Shown: piece after piece, positions 32,783 to 44,008 of the stretch
Numbering within the stretch: position 1 is the stretch's first letter
Layout of the letters: every line of letters begins with the position of its first letter
Source: Clarkia xantiana subsp. parviflora
Taxonomy: Eukaryota > Streptophyta > Magnoliopsida > Myrtales > Onagraceae
DNA: 64,000 nucleotides
Assembly: GCA_036873135.1 (NCBI GenBank)
Contig: JAPTYO010000008.1
Coordinates: 45,364,441-45,428,440 of the forward strand
Reading direction: 5' to 3'
Notes under the pieces: model-generated
The model's input: the letters and a program-made list of their open reading frames with translations, nothing else
The model's database searches: none
What the model was told of the DNA's origin: nothing
Program-made: the position numbers and the translations under genes

Positions 32783-33482
32783 TGTTGGATCACGGTTGGA
32801 ACTCCGGTACGTTCTTGACGGAAATCCGAACTCCTTCACTCCAAGTAATCCTGCAAGAAGGGGATAGACCGGGCGGTGACCCAGAATCCCTATCCAATGC
32901 TTAAATGAGTATCTCGGTATAGACTGGCAAACAAGTATGAGTCTGTGAATATGTAAAAACGTATCCATCCTGAGGTGACTCCTTCCTTTATATAGGGGAG
33001 GGGTCACCTCAGTTACCTGTTGAGATAACTGCTACGTTCCGTTTATATCGGCACAGCCAGTAGCCCACGTTCCGTCTTTTCAGGCCACTTCCCCACTATG
33101 TTGATAGTGGTCGTATTTCTCGGCCTCGTTCTCTGGTGGCAAGTCCTGACGGATGTCGGGGACTCCAGAGTTATCTCCTTTGGTCACCGCTCGGGGCCCC
33201 TCGTCATCGGGACAGGGCCAGCTTCTCAGGGATTCGATATCGGAGCCTACTCAAAGGCATATCATCGGGGCCTACTTAAAGGCATATCATCGGGGCCTAC
33301 TTAAAGGCATATCATCGGGGACTATTTAAAGGCATATCGTCGGGAGCGTTCAGCTCGTATGTCGGGACCGACCTTGTCGGGACCTCTCGTATTGGTCTTC
33401 TGAGCCTCTTTTGGGGCCCAATGGGCCTACTTCGCCGTTTAATCGCCGTTAATGGGCCTGACGGCTATATCGAAACCCATCA
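32783..33482 (-). repeat. 5' LTR of element A
   Basis: This 700-bp LTR pairs with 964-1662. A TATA box (TATATAAA on the minus strand) lies at 32987-32994. The 25-bp repeats recur at about 33256-33345. The right target duplication gccac follows at 33483-33487. Confidence 0.93.
32987..32994 (-). promoter_or_regulatory. TATA box in the 5' LTR of element A
   Basis: TATATAAA on the minus strand lies between two copies of GAGGTGAC-like sequence, about 210 bases before the LTR end. Confidence 0.65.
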
Positions 33483-33487
33483 GCCAC

Positions 33488-34034
33488 CAGCCGGATATTA
33501 GTTGAAGGTTGTGAATACTTGTACGGATGCCTTGGAGAAGTGTACCTATGTGGAAACTAGGCAAATGGAGAATTAACAGTTGACCTAGGAGACAGCGCGG
33601 TACAATATATAAATGTTGTTTATAACAAGTCGATTAGAGAAAAGGGAATCAACGTTCCGCGGGCGCTACAATACTCCTAGCAAATGAGTAGCACGTTGCC
33701 CGTCGTATCCGCCGGTCGCACGGCAAACCTCGTATGAACTATTCAGAAGCATGGAGCAGATCAAAGGGGAGAAATGTTCATGCGGATTTGGACAACGATA
33801 CATTAACAGGCACCCTCCGAATCCGGCGAGTGGGAGCTGTAAGCATATGGTGATGGGCGTCGTAATTAGTAGCCCATAATATGTATAATTTACCTAATGA
33901 ACTTGGGTAAATGTCACATTAGGGTAATTGGGCTAGACCTAAATCCCAATTGACATGGGAGGCCCAAAATTGGGCCTCCCCAATTACAAAGGCGGACAGA
34001 AATATAGAGAGGGGGTAAAGTGGACTTTTGTCCA
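33488..34034 (+). repeat. Copia LTR region, segment 2 of 4
   Basis: It continues segment 1 and aligns with 60463-60980 in copia G. It ends in gtcca (34030-34034), the left target duplication of element C. No ORF is supported. Confidence 0.85.
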
Positions 34035-34770
34035 TGATGGATTCGACTACAGCCGTTAGGCCCTTTAACGGTGAGGAAACGGCAAATAGGCCTGGTGGGC
34101 CCAAAACGAAGGCCAAGATGGCCCAGACAAAGGATCCCGACGAAGGGAGCCCGAGGATGAGAGGTCCCGACGAAGTCGGACCTGACAAGTGAGCTGAACG
34201 CTCCCGACGAGATGCCTCCGAGTAGGCCCCGATGACGAATCCCTGAGAACAATAGGCCATGTCACGATGACGAGGGGCCCCGAGCGGTGACACAACGAGA
34301 TAACTCTGGAGTCCCCGATGTTAGTCGGGACTCGCTATCAGAGGATAAGGCCGGGATACGCGGGGCGTGGCCGAGATACGCGGAACGTGGTTAAGATACA
34401 CGGAGCGTGGCCGAGATACGCGGGGCGTGGCCGAGATAAGTGAGATCATGGCCTAGATAGGCGGGATCACACCCGAGATACGCGGGATCACACCCGAGAT
34501 ACGCGGAATACGGGCTAACCACCCCCAACGGTTCACCATGTAACTGAGGTATCTCTTCACCTATAAAAGGGCAAGAGGTCACCTCAGATCATTTATGTGG
34601 AAATACATTACTTGAGATTACTGCTTGCCAGTCCGTACGAGATACTCATTTAAGCATCGGAGAGGGATTCTGGGTCACCGCCCGGTCTATCCCCTCTTGC
34701 AGGATTGCGTGGAGCGAAGGAGCTAGGATCGCCGTCAAAGACCGTACCGGAGTTCCACCGTAATCCAACA
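34035..34770 (+). repeat. 5' LTR of element C
   Basis: This 736-bp LTR pairs with 44340-45028. The 3' LTR lacks about 29 bases after TGGGCC and one or two 20-bp units. The 20-bp ATACGCGGGGCGTGGCCGAG-type repeats lie at about 34355-34510, upstream of the TATA box. Confidence 0.93.
34562..34569 (+). promoter_or_regulatory. TATA box in the 5' LTR of element C
   Basis: TATAAAAG in ACCTATAAAAGGGCAAG, at the same place as in element B. Confidence 0.7.
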
Positions 34771-34789
34771 TTGGCGCCGTCTGTGGGAA
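34771..34789 (+). other. Primer-binding site of element C
   Basis: TTGGCGCCGTCTGTGGGAA follows the LTR end CCAACA directly. It is the best preserved version in the window. Confidence 0.88.
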
Positions 34790-34807
34790 TCAAACAAAAA
34801 AGCTGAT

Positions 34808-36438
34808 ATGCCTTCTACTCGTTCAATGGCGGCTGGCAAGCAAAGAAGGCAAGGACAATCTGGTGGCTCTCGTCACCCCGCTGCAACAACTCTGAATTCA
34901 CTACCAGAACAGGAGGAAAACCAGAACCATCCCGCCGCTGAGCTCTCCCAGACAGGGGGGGCATAATGAAGGTCCCGAAGAGATTGCCGCTCAGCACCAG
35001 GGCAATAGAGGGCAGGAGGCTCCCCCAGCTACGGACCTGATAAGAGCTGTGGCAGAAGCCATGCCCATGTTTTTGGCAGCCGTGGAGGCTCTCTTGGATC
35101 GGAGAGAGGCTGCGAAGAGGCAGGAGGAGATGCCCCCGTTGGAAGAAGCGCCCCCACTAGCAGAGGTTCGGAACGTACAGGAGGCTCCGCTCCGAGGCCA
35201 GGACAGGAGTAGGGTGTCCGTTCAGCCAGAGAAGTTCGTGGTTGATGGGTCAGGCCCAGTACAGCACAGGACCATTCCCCTGAATGGTCCCATCACCCCC
35301 GATCAGGTGGTAAAGATCGTGAACATCTGCATGGGAGAGCAGAAGCGGCTGGTGTCGGAGCTGAGGGATCGATCTACTCATCCCTTCGTTCCTATACTCA
35401 TAGACACCCTAGCCCCGCCAGGACTGGGTATCCCCACGATAAAGGAATACGATGGCGAAGGAGATCCGGTTCGTCATGTCCAGAAGCACCTCATGGCGTG
35501 TCTGGGAAGAGCCCCGAATGAAGACATAGTGTGCACGCTGTTCCCGAACACACTTGGGGAAAGAGCCCTGACCTGGTTCTTTAGTCTGCCCCCAGGCTGC
35601 ATCACTTGCTGGGCAGATATGCACGACCGGTTCATTCAGCAGTACCAGGGTCGTAGACGTTTGCTGAAGAGTGTGAGGTCCCTGACCCAGGTGGTACAAA
35701 GGCCCGACGAATCGCTGGCACATTATTACCAGCGATACACTGCCAGTGTGGCGGAGATTGATGAGGAGATCTCGGAAGGTGAAACCATCCTTGCATTCAT
35801 TCGGAACCTAACGGCCCCCTATGGTTCCGACCTAATGCATAGCGTGGTTGAGAAAGCCGTGTGGAATATAGAGGCACTACAGAAAAGGGTGAAACGGCAA
35901 ATCGATGTCCAGGAGTCGAAGATAGCCGCTGGAGAGCTGGAGTCCCCAAAATCGAATAAAGGGAAGCAGTCGGTTAAACCTTTCGACGATCGTAAGTCAA
36001 AGGCCAAACCCGAGGGCAGTCGGGATCGAGGACGCTCTGGTCGGAAGGATGATAGGTGTTCTTTAAGGAAGGACAAGCGGGAGGATCTCGACATTCCTCT
36101 CAACTGCTCCATGGCGGAGGTACTAACGGTCATGGAACGACAAGGTATCTCTAGGTACCCCCCCGAAGAAGGAAGGAGAGTTTTTGGGATCCCGCACCGA
36201 CCGCTACTGTCGATTCCATCGCGCGAATGGCCACGACACCAATCATTGTCGAGAGCTGAAGAAGGAAATCGAAAAGCTGATCCAGAAGGGAAAGCTCAAG
36301 GAGTTTGTCGGGGACAAGCGGTGTCGATCCCGGTCCTGATCGCGATCCCGTTCTCGGTCCTGCGATCGGTCCCCGAAAAAGAAGAGAACCGACCCAGAGT
36401 CATCCGGTGCTCGTAAGGAGAGACGGGGCACTATCAAT
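34808..36438 (+). pseudogene. gag: Element C Gag
   Basis: It starts at ATG 34808 (MPSTRSMAAGK). An extra G near 34965 shifts the frame. The open part resumes from about 35000 (ORF from 35049) with the Gag core (TIKEYDGEGDPVRHVQKHL, ALTWFFSLPPGC). An extra C near 36165 puts the zinc knuckle out of frame, so residues after about 375 of ORF 35049-36416 are a wrong-frame artefact. In the correct frame a TGA near 36338 interrupts the arginine-serine tail. Confidence 0.88.
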
Positions 36439-38787
36439 GTGATTCACGGAGGGTTTGCTGCTGGAGGGGATACTTCATCCTCTCGAGAGGTTTATGCCTC
36501 TAGAATTCCTACGGCGGTGGTGCTGGGTAAGAGGTCCCGATCCTGGACCCTGAAGGAAGAGATGGTGATCTCCTTTTCGTCGGAGGATCTCATGGGCGTG
36601 GAGACCCCGCACGATGACGCCTTGGTTGTAACCTTGGATGTAGACGGGTACGAGATGAAGCGGATTCTGATCGATGGAGGAAGCTCCTCCGATATTCTAT
36701 TTATGGACGCGCTGGAGGCTATGGGAAAAACGAAGAAAGATCTGAAGGAGGCAAACTTCCCGATGGTCGGGTTCTCTGGTTCGACCGCCTATCCACTAGG
36801 AGTAATCACCTTACCAGTGGAGTTTGGTAGCGGGTGGAAATCAGAAAGGAGGAACGTGGAGTTCGTGGTAGTTGATTCCGCGGGGACTTACAACGCGATC
36901 ATCGGGAGAACCACCATCAACCCCCTGATGGCGGTTGCCTCGACAGTGCATCAGAAGATGAAGTTCCCGACCGACCACGGAGTCGGAGAAGTCAAGGGTG
37001 ACCAGGTAGCTTCCCGAAAATGCTATGTTAACGCCACCCGGAGGAGGAGACGAGAGGCCATGACTGTCCTCCAGACAGATACAGATCCTATAGAGGAGTT
37101 TGGGCGTCCCGCCCCCATAGAAGATCTAAAAGAAGTTGAGATCGACGGACCCCAGAGGAAGGTGAAAATCGGGTCTGCTCTGACTGAGGAGACAGCCCAA
37201 AAATTGATTGAGTTGTTAACGGAGTTTAAGGAGCTGTTTGCCTGGTCCCCAAGCGATATGCCAGGAATCAGCCCCGATGTGATCGTACACGAGCTGAAGA
37301 TAGATCCCGCGATCAAACCTATCACGCAGAAAAGGCGTCCGATGGGCACGGACAAGAAGATCGCGATCCAGCAGGAGGTGGGCAGGTTGCTCGATGCTGG
37401 GTTTATTAAAGAACTCCGATTCCAGACTTGGGTCGCTAATCCAGTGCTGGTGAAGAAGACTAATGGGAAATGGCGGATGTGTGTGGATTTCTGCGACCTG
37501 AATAAGGCTTGCCCGAAGGACTGTTACCCACTCCCGAGAATCGACCAGCTGGTAGATGCCACGTCGGGACATGAGCTGTTGAGCTTCATGGATGCATATT
37601 CGGGCTATAACCAGATCAAGATGGCTAAGGAAGATGCTCCTCACACAGCATTCTATGCAGACAGTGACATCTATCACTACGATGTCATGCCTTTCGGATT
37701 GATCAATGCCGGGGCAACCTACCAGCGGATGGTGAATAAGCTGTTCGGAGATATGCTTGGGGAGACCATGGAGGCTTACGTGGATGACATGCTGGTGAAA
37801 TCCCGACTAGCTGAAGATCACGTGCACAACCTAGCCATGGCGTTTGAGCGGATGAGGCTTCATCAAGTTTGCTTAAACCTGACAAAATGCGCCTTCGGAG
37901 TCCACTCAGGGAAGTTTTTGGGCTTTATGGTGAGCCAGAGAGGAATTGAGGTGAATCCCGAGAAGCTGAGAGCGATTGAGGAGATGCAGTCTCCGATAAA
38001 CCATCGGGAGGTACAAGTGCTGAATGGCCGACTAGCTGCAATGAATCGCTTCCTGTCCAAAGCTAGCGACCGATCAATGCCATTTTTTGAAGTCCTGAGG
38101 GCCAACAAGAAGTTTGAGTGGACCGACAAGTGTGAAGAAGCGTTCCATGCACTCAAGCAGCACCTTCGCACCCTCCCGCCGTTGGCGAAACCGGTTCTAG
38201 GCGAGCCGCTCTATCTTTACTTGGTTGTTTCTGAATTTGCCATTAGCTCTGTATTAGTGAAGGTTGTCGAGGGTAATCAAGTCTCCGTCTATTATGTAAG
38301 CAAGGCGTTTGCCAAGTCTGAATTAAATTATCCTGCCGTTGAGAAGTATCTCTTTGCGTTGATTACAACTGCTCGGAAGCTAAGGCCTTATTTCCACGCA
38401 CACGAGATTACTGTGCTGACTAACCAGCCTTTGAAGCATTTTTTGAATCGACCGGATGCGTCGGGGAGATTAGTGAAATGGGCAGTAGAGCTTAGTGAGT
38501 TTCGCATACACATTGCTCCGAGAACGGCTATTAAGGGTCAGGCGTTGGCGGATTTCATAGCAAAATCTACAGCCCCCGATCTAGAAGAAGCGGGCCATGT
38601 AGAGGGGGCAGCCATGGAGGTCCCGACAGAAGAGCACCCTGAGAGGGCAGAGCAATCAGAACAGCCAAATGAGGGAAATACCTGGGAGATGTACACGGAT
38701 GGCTCCTCGAGTTCAGACGGATCAGGAGCAGCCTTTTTGTTGATACCACCAGGTGGAGGTGAGCCGCTCCGATATGCCCTGGCTTAA
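36439..38787 (+). CDS. pol: Element C pol: protease, RT, first RNase H and start of the second RNase H
   Basis: A 782-residue open frame. Protease IDGGSSSDI has its aspartate at residue 79 (36673-36675). The RT has KWRMCVDFCDL (C replaces the usual R), MPFGLINAGATYQR and YVDD at 37777-37788. The RNase H connection has CEEAFHALKQHL. A linker rich in glutamate leads to MYTDGSSSSDGSG (aspartate codon 38698-38700), the first motif of the second RNase H. One lost T creates a TAA at 38785-38787. All RT catalytic residues are present. The true start is upstream in gag; Met 36439 is only the first methionine after the breaks. Confidence 0.93.
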   Translation: MIHGGFAAGGDTSSSREVYASRIPTAVVLGKRSRSWTLKEEMVISFSSEDLMGVETPHDDALVVTLDVDGYEMKRILIDGGSSSDILFMDALEAMGKTKKDLKEANFPMVGFSGSTAYPLGVITLPVEFGSGWKSERRNVEFVVVDSAGTYNAIIGRTTINPLMAVASTVHQKMKFPTDHGVGEVKGDQVASRKCYVNATRRRRREAMTVLQTDTDPIEEFGRPAPIEDLKEVEIDGPQRKVKIGSALTEETAQKLIELLTEFKELFAWSPSDMPGISPDVIVHELKIDPAIKPITQKRRPMGTDKKIAIQQEVGRLLDAGFIKELRFQTWVANPVLVKKTNGKWRMCVDFCDLNKACPKDCYPLPRIDQLVDATSGHELLSFMDAYSGYNQIKMAKEDAPHTAFYADSDIYHYDVMPFGLINAGATYQRMVNKLFGDMLGETMEAYVDDMLVKSRLAEDHVHNLAMAFERMRLHQVCLNLTKCAFGVHSGKFLGFMVSQRGIEVNPEKLRAIEEMQSPINHREVQVLNGRLAAMNRFLSKASDRSMPFFEVLRANKKFEWTDKCEEAFHALKQHLRTLPPLAKPVLGEPLYLYLVVSEFAISSVLVKVVEGNQVSVYYVSKAFAKSELNYPAVEKYLFALITTARKLRPYFHAHEITVLTNQPLKHFLNRPDASGRLVKWAVELSEFRIHIAPRTAIKGQALADFIAKSTAPDLEEAGHVEGAAMEVPTEEHPERAEQSEQPNEGNTWEMYTDGSSSSDGSGAAFLLIPPGGGEPLRYALA

Positions 38788-40409
38788 CATTCAAGGCCAC
38801 AAACAACGAAGCGGAATATGAGGCTCTTATCACGGGCCTGAAAATTGCTAAAGGCACTGGAGTCGATCACTTGGGAGTGAAGTGTGACGCAGCCTTAATC
38901 GTGAACCAAGTTCAAGGGCGATACGAAGCGAGGAGTCCGATAATGAAGAAGTACCTGCGCGAGGTACAAGCCCTGAAGGAGAGCTTTAAAAGCTTCGATA
39001 TCGAGTCAATCCCGAGAGAGGAGAACGTAGAGGCAGACGCCCTGAGCAAATTTGCCCTGGGGGCACCCTTGGAAGAAGATCGGAAGGTGCATTTCTTGGA
39101 GAAGGTGATCTTGTCGACCACCGACCCGACATAGGTGTGTGCCGTTGACACGGGAACGGAGGAGGAGTCCACTTGGATGACCCCGATAGTCGCGTACCTG
39201 ACTACGGGGGCAGTCCCCAATGACAAAGTAGCAGCCGACAGGATACGTCGGATCGCGGCTAATTACGTGATGCTGGACAATCAGCTATACAAGAAGGGTT
39301 GGTTCTCGACTCCGTACTTGAAGTGTGTGGCAGAGCCCGACACAAATCGAATCCTTAAGGAGGTACATGAAGGGGTCGCGGCTTGTCATGAAGGGGCCCG
39401 ATCCATTATGAGGAAAGTGCTGAACTTGGGCTATTATTGGCCTACGATGAGCAAGGAAGCAACGGCGTTGGTCCGATCCTGTGACGCGTGCCAGAGGTAC
39501 GCCCCGAATATCGTGGCTCCGGCCGCTAATCTGACATCCATCAAGAGCGCTTGGCCCTTCGCACAATGGGGCATCGACTTGGTGGGACCTCTTCCACAAG
39601 CACAAGGTCAATGTAAGTATTTACTTGTAGCTATCGATTATTTTTCAAAATGGATAGAGGCAAAGGCGTTAGCCAGAACGACGGGGAACCAGATCGTCAA
39701 GTTCCTTCAGACCCATATCGTGTCCAGATACGGGATTCCTAAGGTGGTGATCAGCGACAATGGTCCGCCATTTAACGGCTCTCAGGTGATGGAGTATCTG
39801 GAGGAGTTGAACATCGAGCATCGGACAGCTTCCGTACGACATGCTCAGACTAACGGCCAGGTGGAATCAGCCAACAAAATCGTGATGGATGGCCTGAAGA
39901 AGAGGGTCTATGCCTTGAAAGGAAAATGGCTGAACGAACTGGAAAACGTGCTTTGGGCTGTTAGAACGACACCCAAACGATCAACCGGGGAGACTCCGTT
40001 TGGCCTCGTTTACGGCACGGAGGCTGTCGCCCCCGTGGAGGTAGCTGTGGCGTCCCATCGGATGAGATATTACGAGCCTCTGACGAATGATGAAATGAGG
40101 CGTCTGGACTTGGACTTACTCGAAGAGAAGAGGCGGGAAGCCGATGAAGTCCAAGCTCGAATGCGTTTGGCGACAGCCAGGTACTACAATCGGCGAGTAA
40201 AGTCCCGACAATTCTTCGTCGGGGAGCTGGTTTGGCGTCGCAACGATTTTACCCTTTTGGATCGGATCGGCAAGATGTCAACAAAATGAGAAGGACCTTA
40301 CAAGGTCGTGGGGATGCCAACCCCGAATGCATACAAGTTGGAAGACCTCAATGGCAGAATATTAAAGCATTCTTTTAGTGGCGAACACTTGAAGAAACAC
40401 CATGCTTGA
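38788..40409 (+). pseudogene. Element C pol: rest of second RNase H and integrase
   Basis: After the frameshift the second RNase H continues with TNNEAEYEALITGLKI, DAALIVNQVQ and NVEADALSKFALG. A TAG at 39132-39134 replaces a glutamine. ORF 39135-40289 holds integrase: HEGVAACHEG, CDACQRYAP, WGIDLVGP, SDNGPPF, NGQVESAN and VGELVWRRND. A TGA at 40287-40289 replaces tryptophan in KWEGPYKV. The frame then runs to the normal end HLKKHHA at 40409. No chromodomain. Confidence 0.92.
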
Positions 40410-41235
40410 TGAAAAGTCGCCCTAAGTGGTGCCCGAAGAAAAGTCGCCTTAAGTGGTGCCCGATGTAAAATCGCCTTGTGTGGTGTATGTTGTTTATCGT
40501 TTAATTCGATGTAAGCCAATTTTGTGCCATCAATAAATAAAGAGGTTGCTTCCAGTCAGAATTATTCTTAGAATTATGCTAAGCGTCAAAGTCGCCTTAA
40601 GTGATGCACGAGAAAAGTCGCCTTGAGTGGTGCACGGGAAAAGTCGCCTTGAGTGGTGCACGAGAAAAGTCGCCTTAAGGGGCGCAGGTTGAAAAGTCGC
40701 CTTAAGTGGTGCACGATATTAAGCCATCTTAAGTGATACTCGTTTAAATAAAGAGGTTGCTTCCAGTCAGAATTATTCTTAGAATTATGCTAAGCGTCAA
40801 AGTCGCCTTAAGTGGTGCACAAGAAAAGTCGCCTTGAGTGGTGCACGGGAAAAGTCGCCTTGAGTGGTGCACGAGAAAAGTCGCCTTAAGGGGCGCAGGT
40901 TGAAAAGTCGCCTTAAGTGGTGCACGATATTAAGCCGTCTTAAGTGATGCTCATTTCTTAGATTTATTCTAAGTATTGAAAAGTCGCCTTAAGTGGTGCA
41001 CGAAATAAGTCGTCTTAAGTGATGCACGTTTCTTAGATTTATTCTGAGTATTGAAAAGTCGCTTTAAGAGGTGCATGACATTTAGTCGCCTTAAGTGGTG
41101 CATGATGATAAGTCGCCTTAAGTGGTGCAAATTAATAAATCGTCTTGAGTGACGTGCGAAAATGTCTTAAGTGTCGAAGTATCGACCTAAGCAAGTATAG
41201 TAAAGCCACTTGAAGAAGTGCATCGAAAAGATCGG
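40410..41235. repeat. Tandem array between integrase and the antisense ORF of element C
   Basis: About 25 units are built on AAGTCGCCTTAAGTGGTGCA, with hairpin segments CTTAGAATTATGCTAAG and CTTAGATTTATTCTAAG. A block of about 195 bases is duplicated (40545-40740 and 40741-40935), so the array grew partly by larger duplication. Confidence 0.9.
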
Positions 41236-41323
41236 AACTAAGAGAGTCTGATAAATTGATAAGGGCTCAAAGGCTCGACGATTACAAAATCAAGGAAAAT
41301 ACAAGGACTCTAAAGATAAACAG

Positions 41324-44008
41324 TTAGGCTTGGTCCTTGTCAGCGGCATCTGCGAGGGCGGGGTCCACGAGGTCGGCGGCAGAAGGCTCCACAGGGTCGG
41401 CCGCGGGAGGATCGACTATCGGGGCATCCGCACTTGGAAGTTCTGCTACGTCTTCGACAATTGCGGGGGTACTCCCCCCATCACTCTCCTCAGAAAGAGC
41501 AAAGTATTTCTTCGCGAAGGGAGCGAGAGAAGGAGACTTGTCGAAGTTGATGGCGTCACCATACTCCAGGTGGAGCTCCTCAACCGCGTTGAAGAGAGTG
41601 TTCTCCACCTCCGCGCCGAAGAACTTCATAGCATCAGCCTGGAAGTCCTCAGACTTCCGATAATCCTCCCGATCTTTGGCCTCGGCCGCGACCAGCTGCG
41701 CAGGAACCCCCGCGACTTGCTCCTCCAGAGCCTTCTTCTCGAGGACCATCTTGTCCTCAGCAGCCTGCCGCTCCTGTCGCTCCCGCCTCAAGAGCCCCTC
41801 GAAGTCCCCGACCTGCTTTTGGAGGTCCTGAACCTTTTGATCAAGGATGGCCTGCTCCTTGGCAAGTTCCCCCCGCGAAGACTTGGAGGCTGCAAGATCC
41901 TCCTTAAGCTTGTCGATGGCCGCCCGGTCCCGCTCCCGGGATTCATCATAGGCGATGAGGTACCCAAAAAGACGGTTGAAGTCCCCGAGCTCCTACAATA
42001 GAAGATAGAAAAGTGTTAAGGGACAAACGACCATATTTACCAACAAAGAGGGAGAAGCGAAGTTTTACCTCTATCCGACGCAGGGACATCTCTCGAACAT
42101 CCCGATGCATCGCCGTCCGATTCAGAGAAATCGGGTACCGCATGGTGGGCAGGATCGAGCCTGCCAGCAGATGCAGGGCCAGGTCCTCATGCTGATCCCC
42201 TTGTCGAAGCTGGACCCCTTGCAGCGTTTGGATGGGAGTCCAGGGAGCATCCACTTGCGCGGGGTTGAAGGCCCTGTAGAAACTCCCGTCGAGAGGGACA
42301 GGAGGAGGACCAGCACGAGTCGTGGAGGGGCGCGCCTCCGGCTCGACTCGGACGGGGGAAGGAGTGAAGTTGTGAATGGGCGACGGCTGTCGCTGCTGTG
42401 GAGAAGATGAAGGGGGCAGCCCTTGAGAGGTTGGTTTCAAGGGGGACTGCCCCGTCCTCCGACGATGACGAAGGGAGCCACCCTCGTCAGTCTCCTCGGA
42501 GGAGTCCAAGGTTTCCACCCGACGAAACTGTTCGCCGGTCGGGGTTTTCTCCCCAGTTGAGGGAGGCGCCCCTGTTGAAGACGGTGCACCCGCGGAAGCT
42601 TCAGCACCCGATGGAGCCCCTGAGCGACCTGCACCTAGAGGACGAGAGGCTTCAGAAATGTAATCAGGGAGTTCATCAGGATTCTTACACCAAACAATAC
42701 GTCGGGAGACATATTGATCCTTCCCGTGGTAGTGGTAGTAGCCCGCCTTCAGGACACGAGGAGTTTCGCCTCGAAGGATTCGTCTAACGTCAGCAATACG
42801 GGCCTCCCTGGTCGAAGGAATCAAATCCTTCGGGACCATCCTCCTATACGATTTAATAGCGAGTCGGAGCTTTTTACCTTCTTCAGCATTCTGGACGTCG
42901 AAAAGTTGATCCAGCTCCACGTGCTTCCGCTTAGGTTGCTCCGCAAAAGGAGACCCCGACGGAGCAGCAGCCTTCTTGGTGGACTTCCTCTTCCGCGAGG
43001 GGCGGACGGCATCAGTCTCCCCCTGCTTAAGGAACAGATCGGTCAGCACAGATACCCTCTTGGCTGCAAACTGTAAACGAAAAAAGAGTTAGAAGTTTAC
43101 CCAGGGAACCACATTGGAGGGGCCGTCGAAAAGCTGCCCCCCAGAGATTATATCGAGAAGTCGGATCCCGGCGTTCACCAGGTCCCGCTCCACGAGGGAA
43201 TTGGCGTCGAGGGGAGTGTAGGACTCCCCCCATCGGTAGAGCTGGATGAGTTGAAGAGTTTGGAAATCTTCGTCGGTATAGGTGTGGAAGGCAGGCGGAG
43301 AGTCTGCTTCCACCTCCCATCGGGGCCATGGGATCGAAGAGTGTTGAATGAAGAAGTAGCTCCTTTTCCAACCACTGTTGTCGGACCCCGTATCAACCAG
43401 GAGTCCCCGGCCCTTGACCACCTTCCAGGTGTCACTGGTCCAGTTACACCGTCCAAGTTGTGCCTTGTTCCACTTCGGCATTCGGGGGTAGAAGGCGCAA
43501 ACCCCCGCCTCGTTGCACTTCATCCCATAGAAGGTCCTGAAGAGCTTGAGGCTGTATACCCACCGCTGTCGGAAGCCGAGGACCTGGAAAGCATTCCACA
43601 GGCGAATGGCGTGCGGAGAGAAGGTGGTCGGATGAGTTTTGTAACTGGCACATCTCGACCAGATTACCACATAAAGGGAATCTGATCCCCGCTGATACTT
43701 GCCCCGTAGAGACAAATACCTCCCCTTTTTGGGGACGGGTAACCTCAAGGTTACCCGAGGGGCGAGGCCAGGGATACGGGAAACGAGGTTCCCAAGTAGA
43801 AGTGATGCACCCCTCTCGGAGAGCTGCATCATAAGCAGTGTTGGAGATTTCATTCAGAGCATAATCAAAGTTGAAGGGCTTTCTCCCCTCAGAGCTGGAT
43901 CCGCTGTCTGAAAAGTAGCAATGGCAAGGAAGGCACAGTGGAATTTTCAGAAAGCTGTAAACAAGGAAAAGATGAACAAGCAACGAAGAAGAAATCCTTA
44001 CCGGACAT
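41324..44008 (-). pseudogene. Antisense multi-exon ORF of element C (best preserved copy)
   Basis: Suggested exons on the minus strand are 44008-44002 (ATGTCCG, donor GTAAGG), 43907-43101 (acceptor CTTTTCAG, donor GTAAAC), 43070-42069 (acceptor TTTACAG, donor GTAAAA) and 41992-41324 (acceptor TTGTAG). All joints keep one frame once a single 2-base deletion near 43650 is allowed for, giving roughly 828 codons. Exon 2 holds AALREGCIT, GIRFPLCGNLVEMC, YPRMPKWNK and RLLDIISGG. Exon 3 starts near FAAKRVSVLTDLFLKQGE and is rich in proline and serine. Exon 4 is a coiled coil of about 110 residues with AMKFFGAEVENTLFNAVEEL and an acidic tail. It belongs to the plant 'putative gypsy type transposon' family. 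Function is unknown. Confidence 0.82.

Larger units (their letters stand above)
964..33482 (-). mobile_element. Element A: Ty3/gypsy Tat-type LTR retrotransposon carrying nested B and D
   Basis: The element starts TGTTGG and ends CCATCA on the + strand and is flanked by a perfect 5-bp duplication, gccac, at 959-963 and 33483-33487. A purine-rich tract lies inside the left LTR and a primer-binding site inside the right LTR, so it reads on the minus strand. Without nested B and the duplicated target it is about 11.3 kb. Gene order in the element's own direction is gag, protease, RT, RNase H, second RNase H, integrase, tandem array, antisense ORF. The two LTRs (699 and 700 bp) show about 23 differences by eye, the most of the five elements, fitting its position as the oldest layer of the nest. 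Confidence 0.95.
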
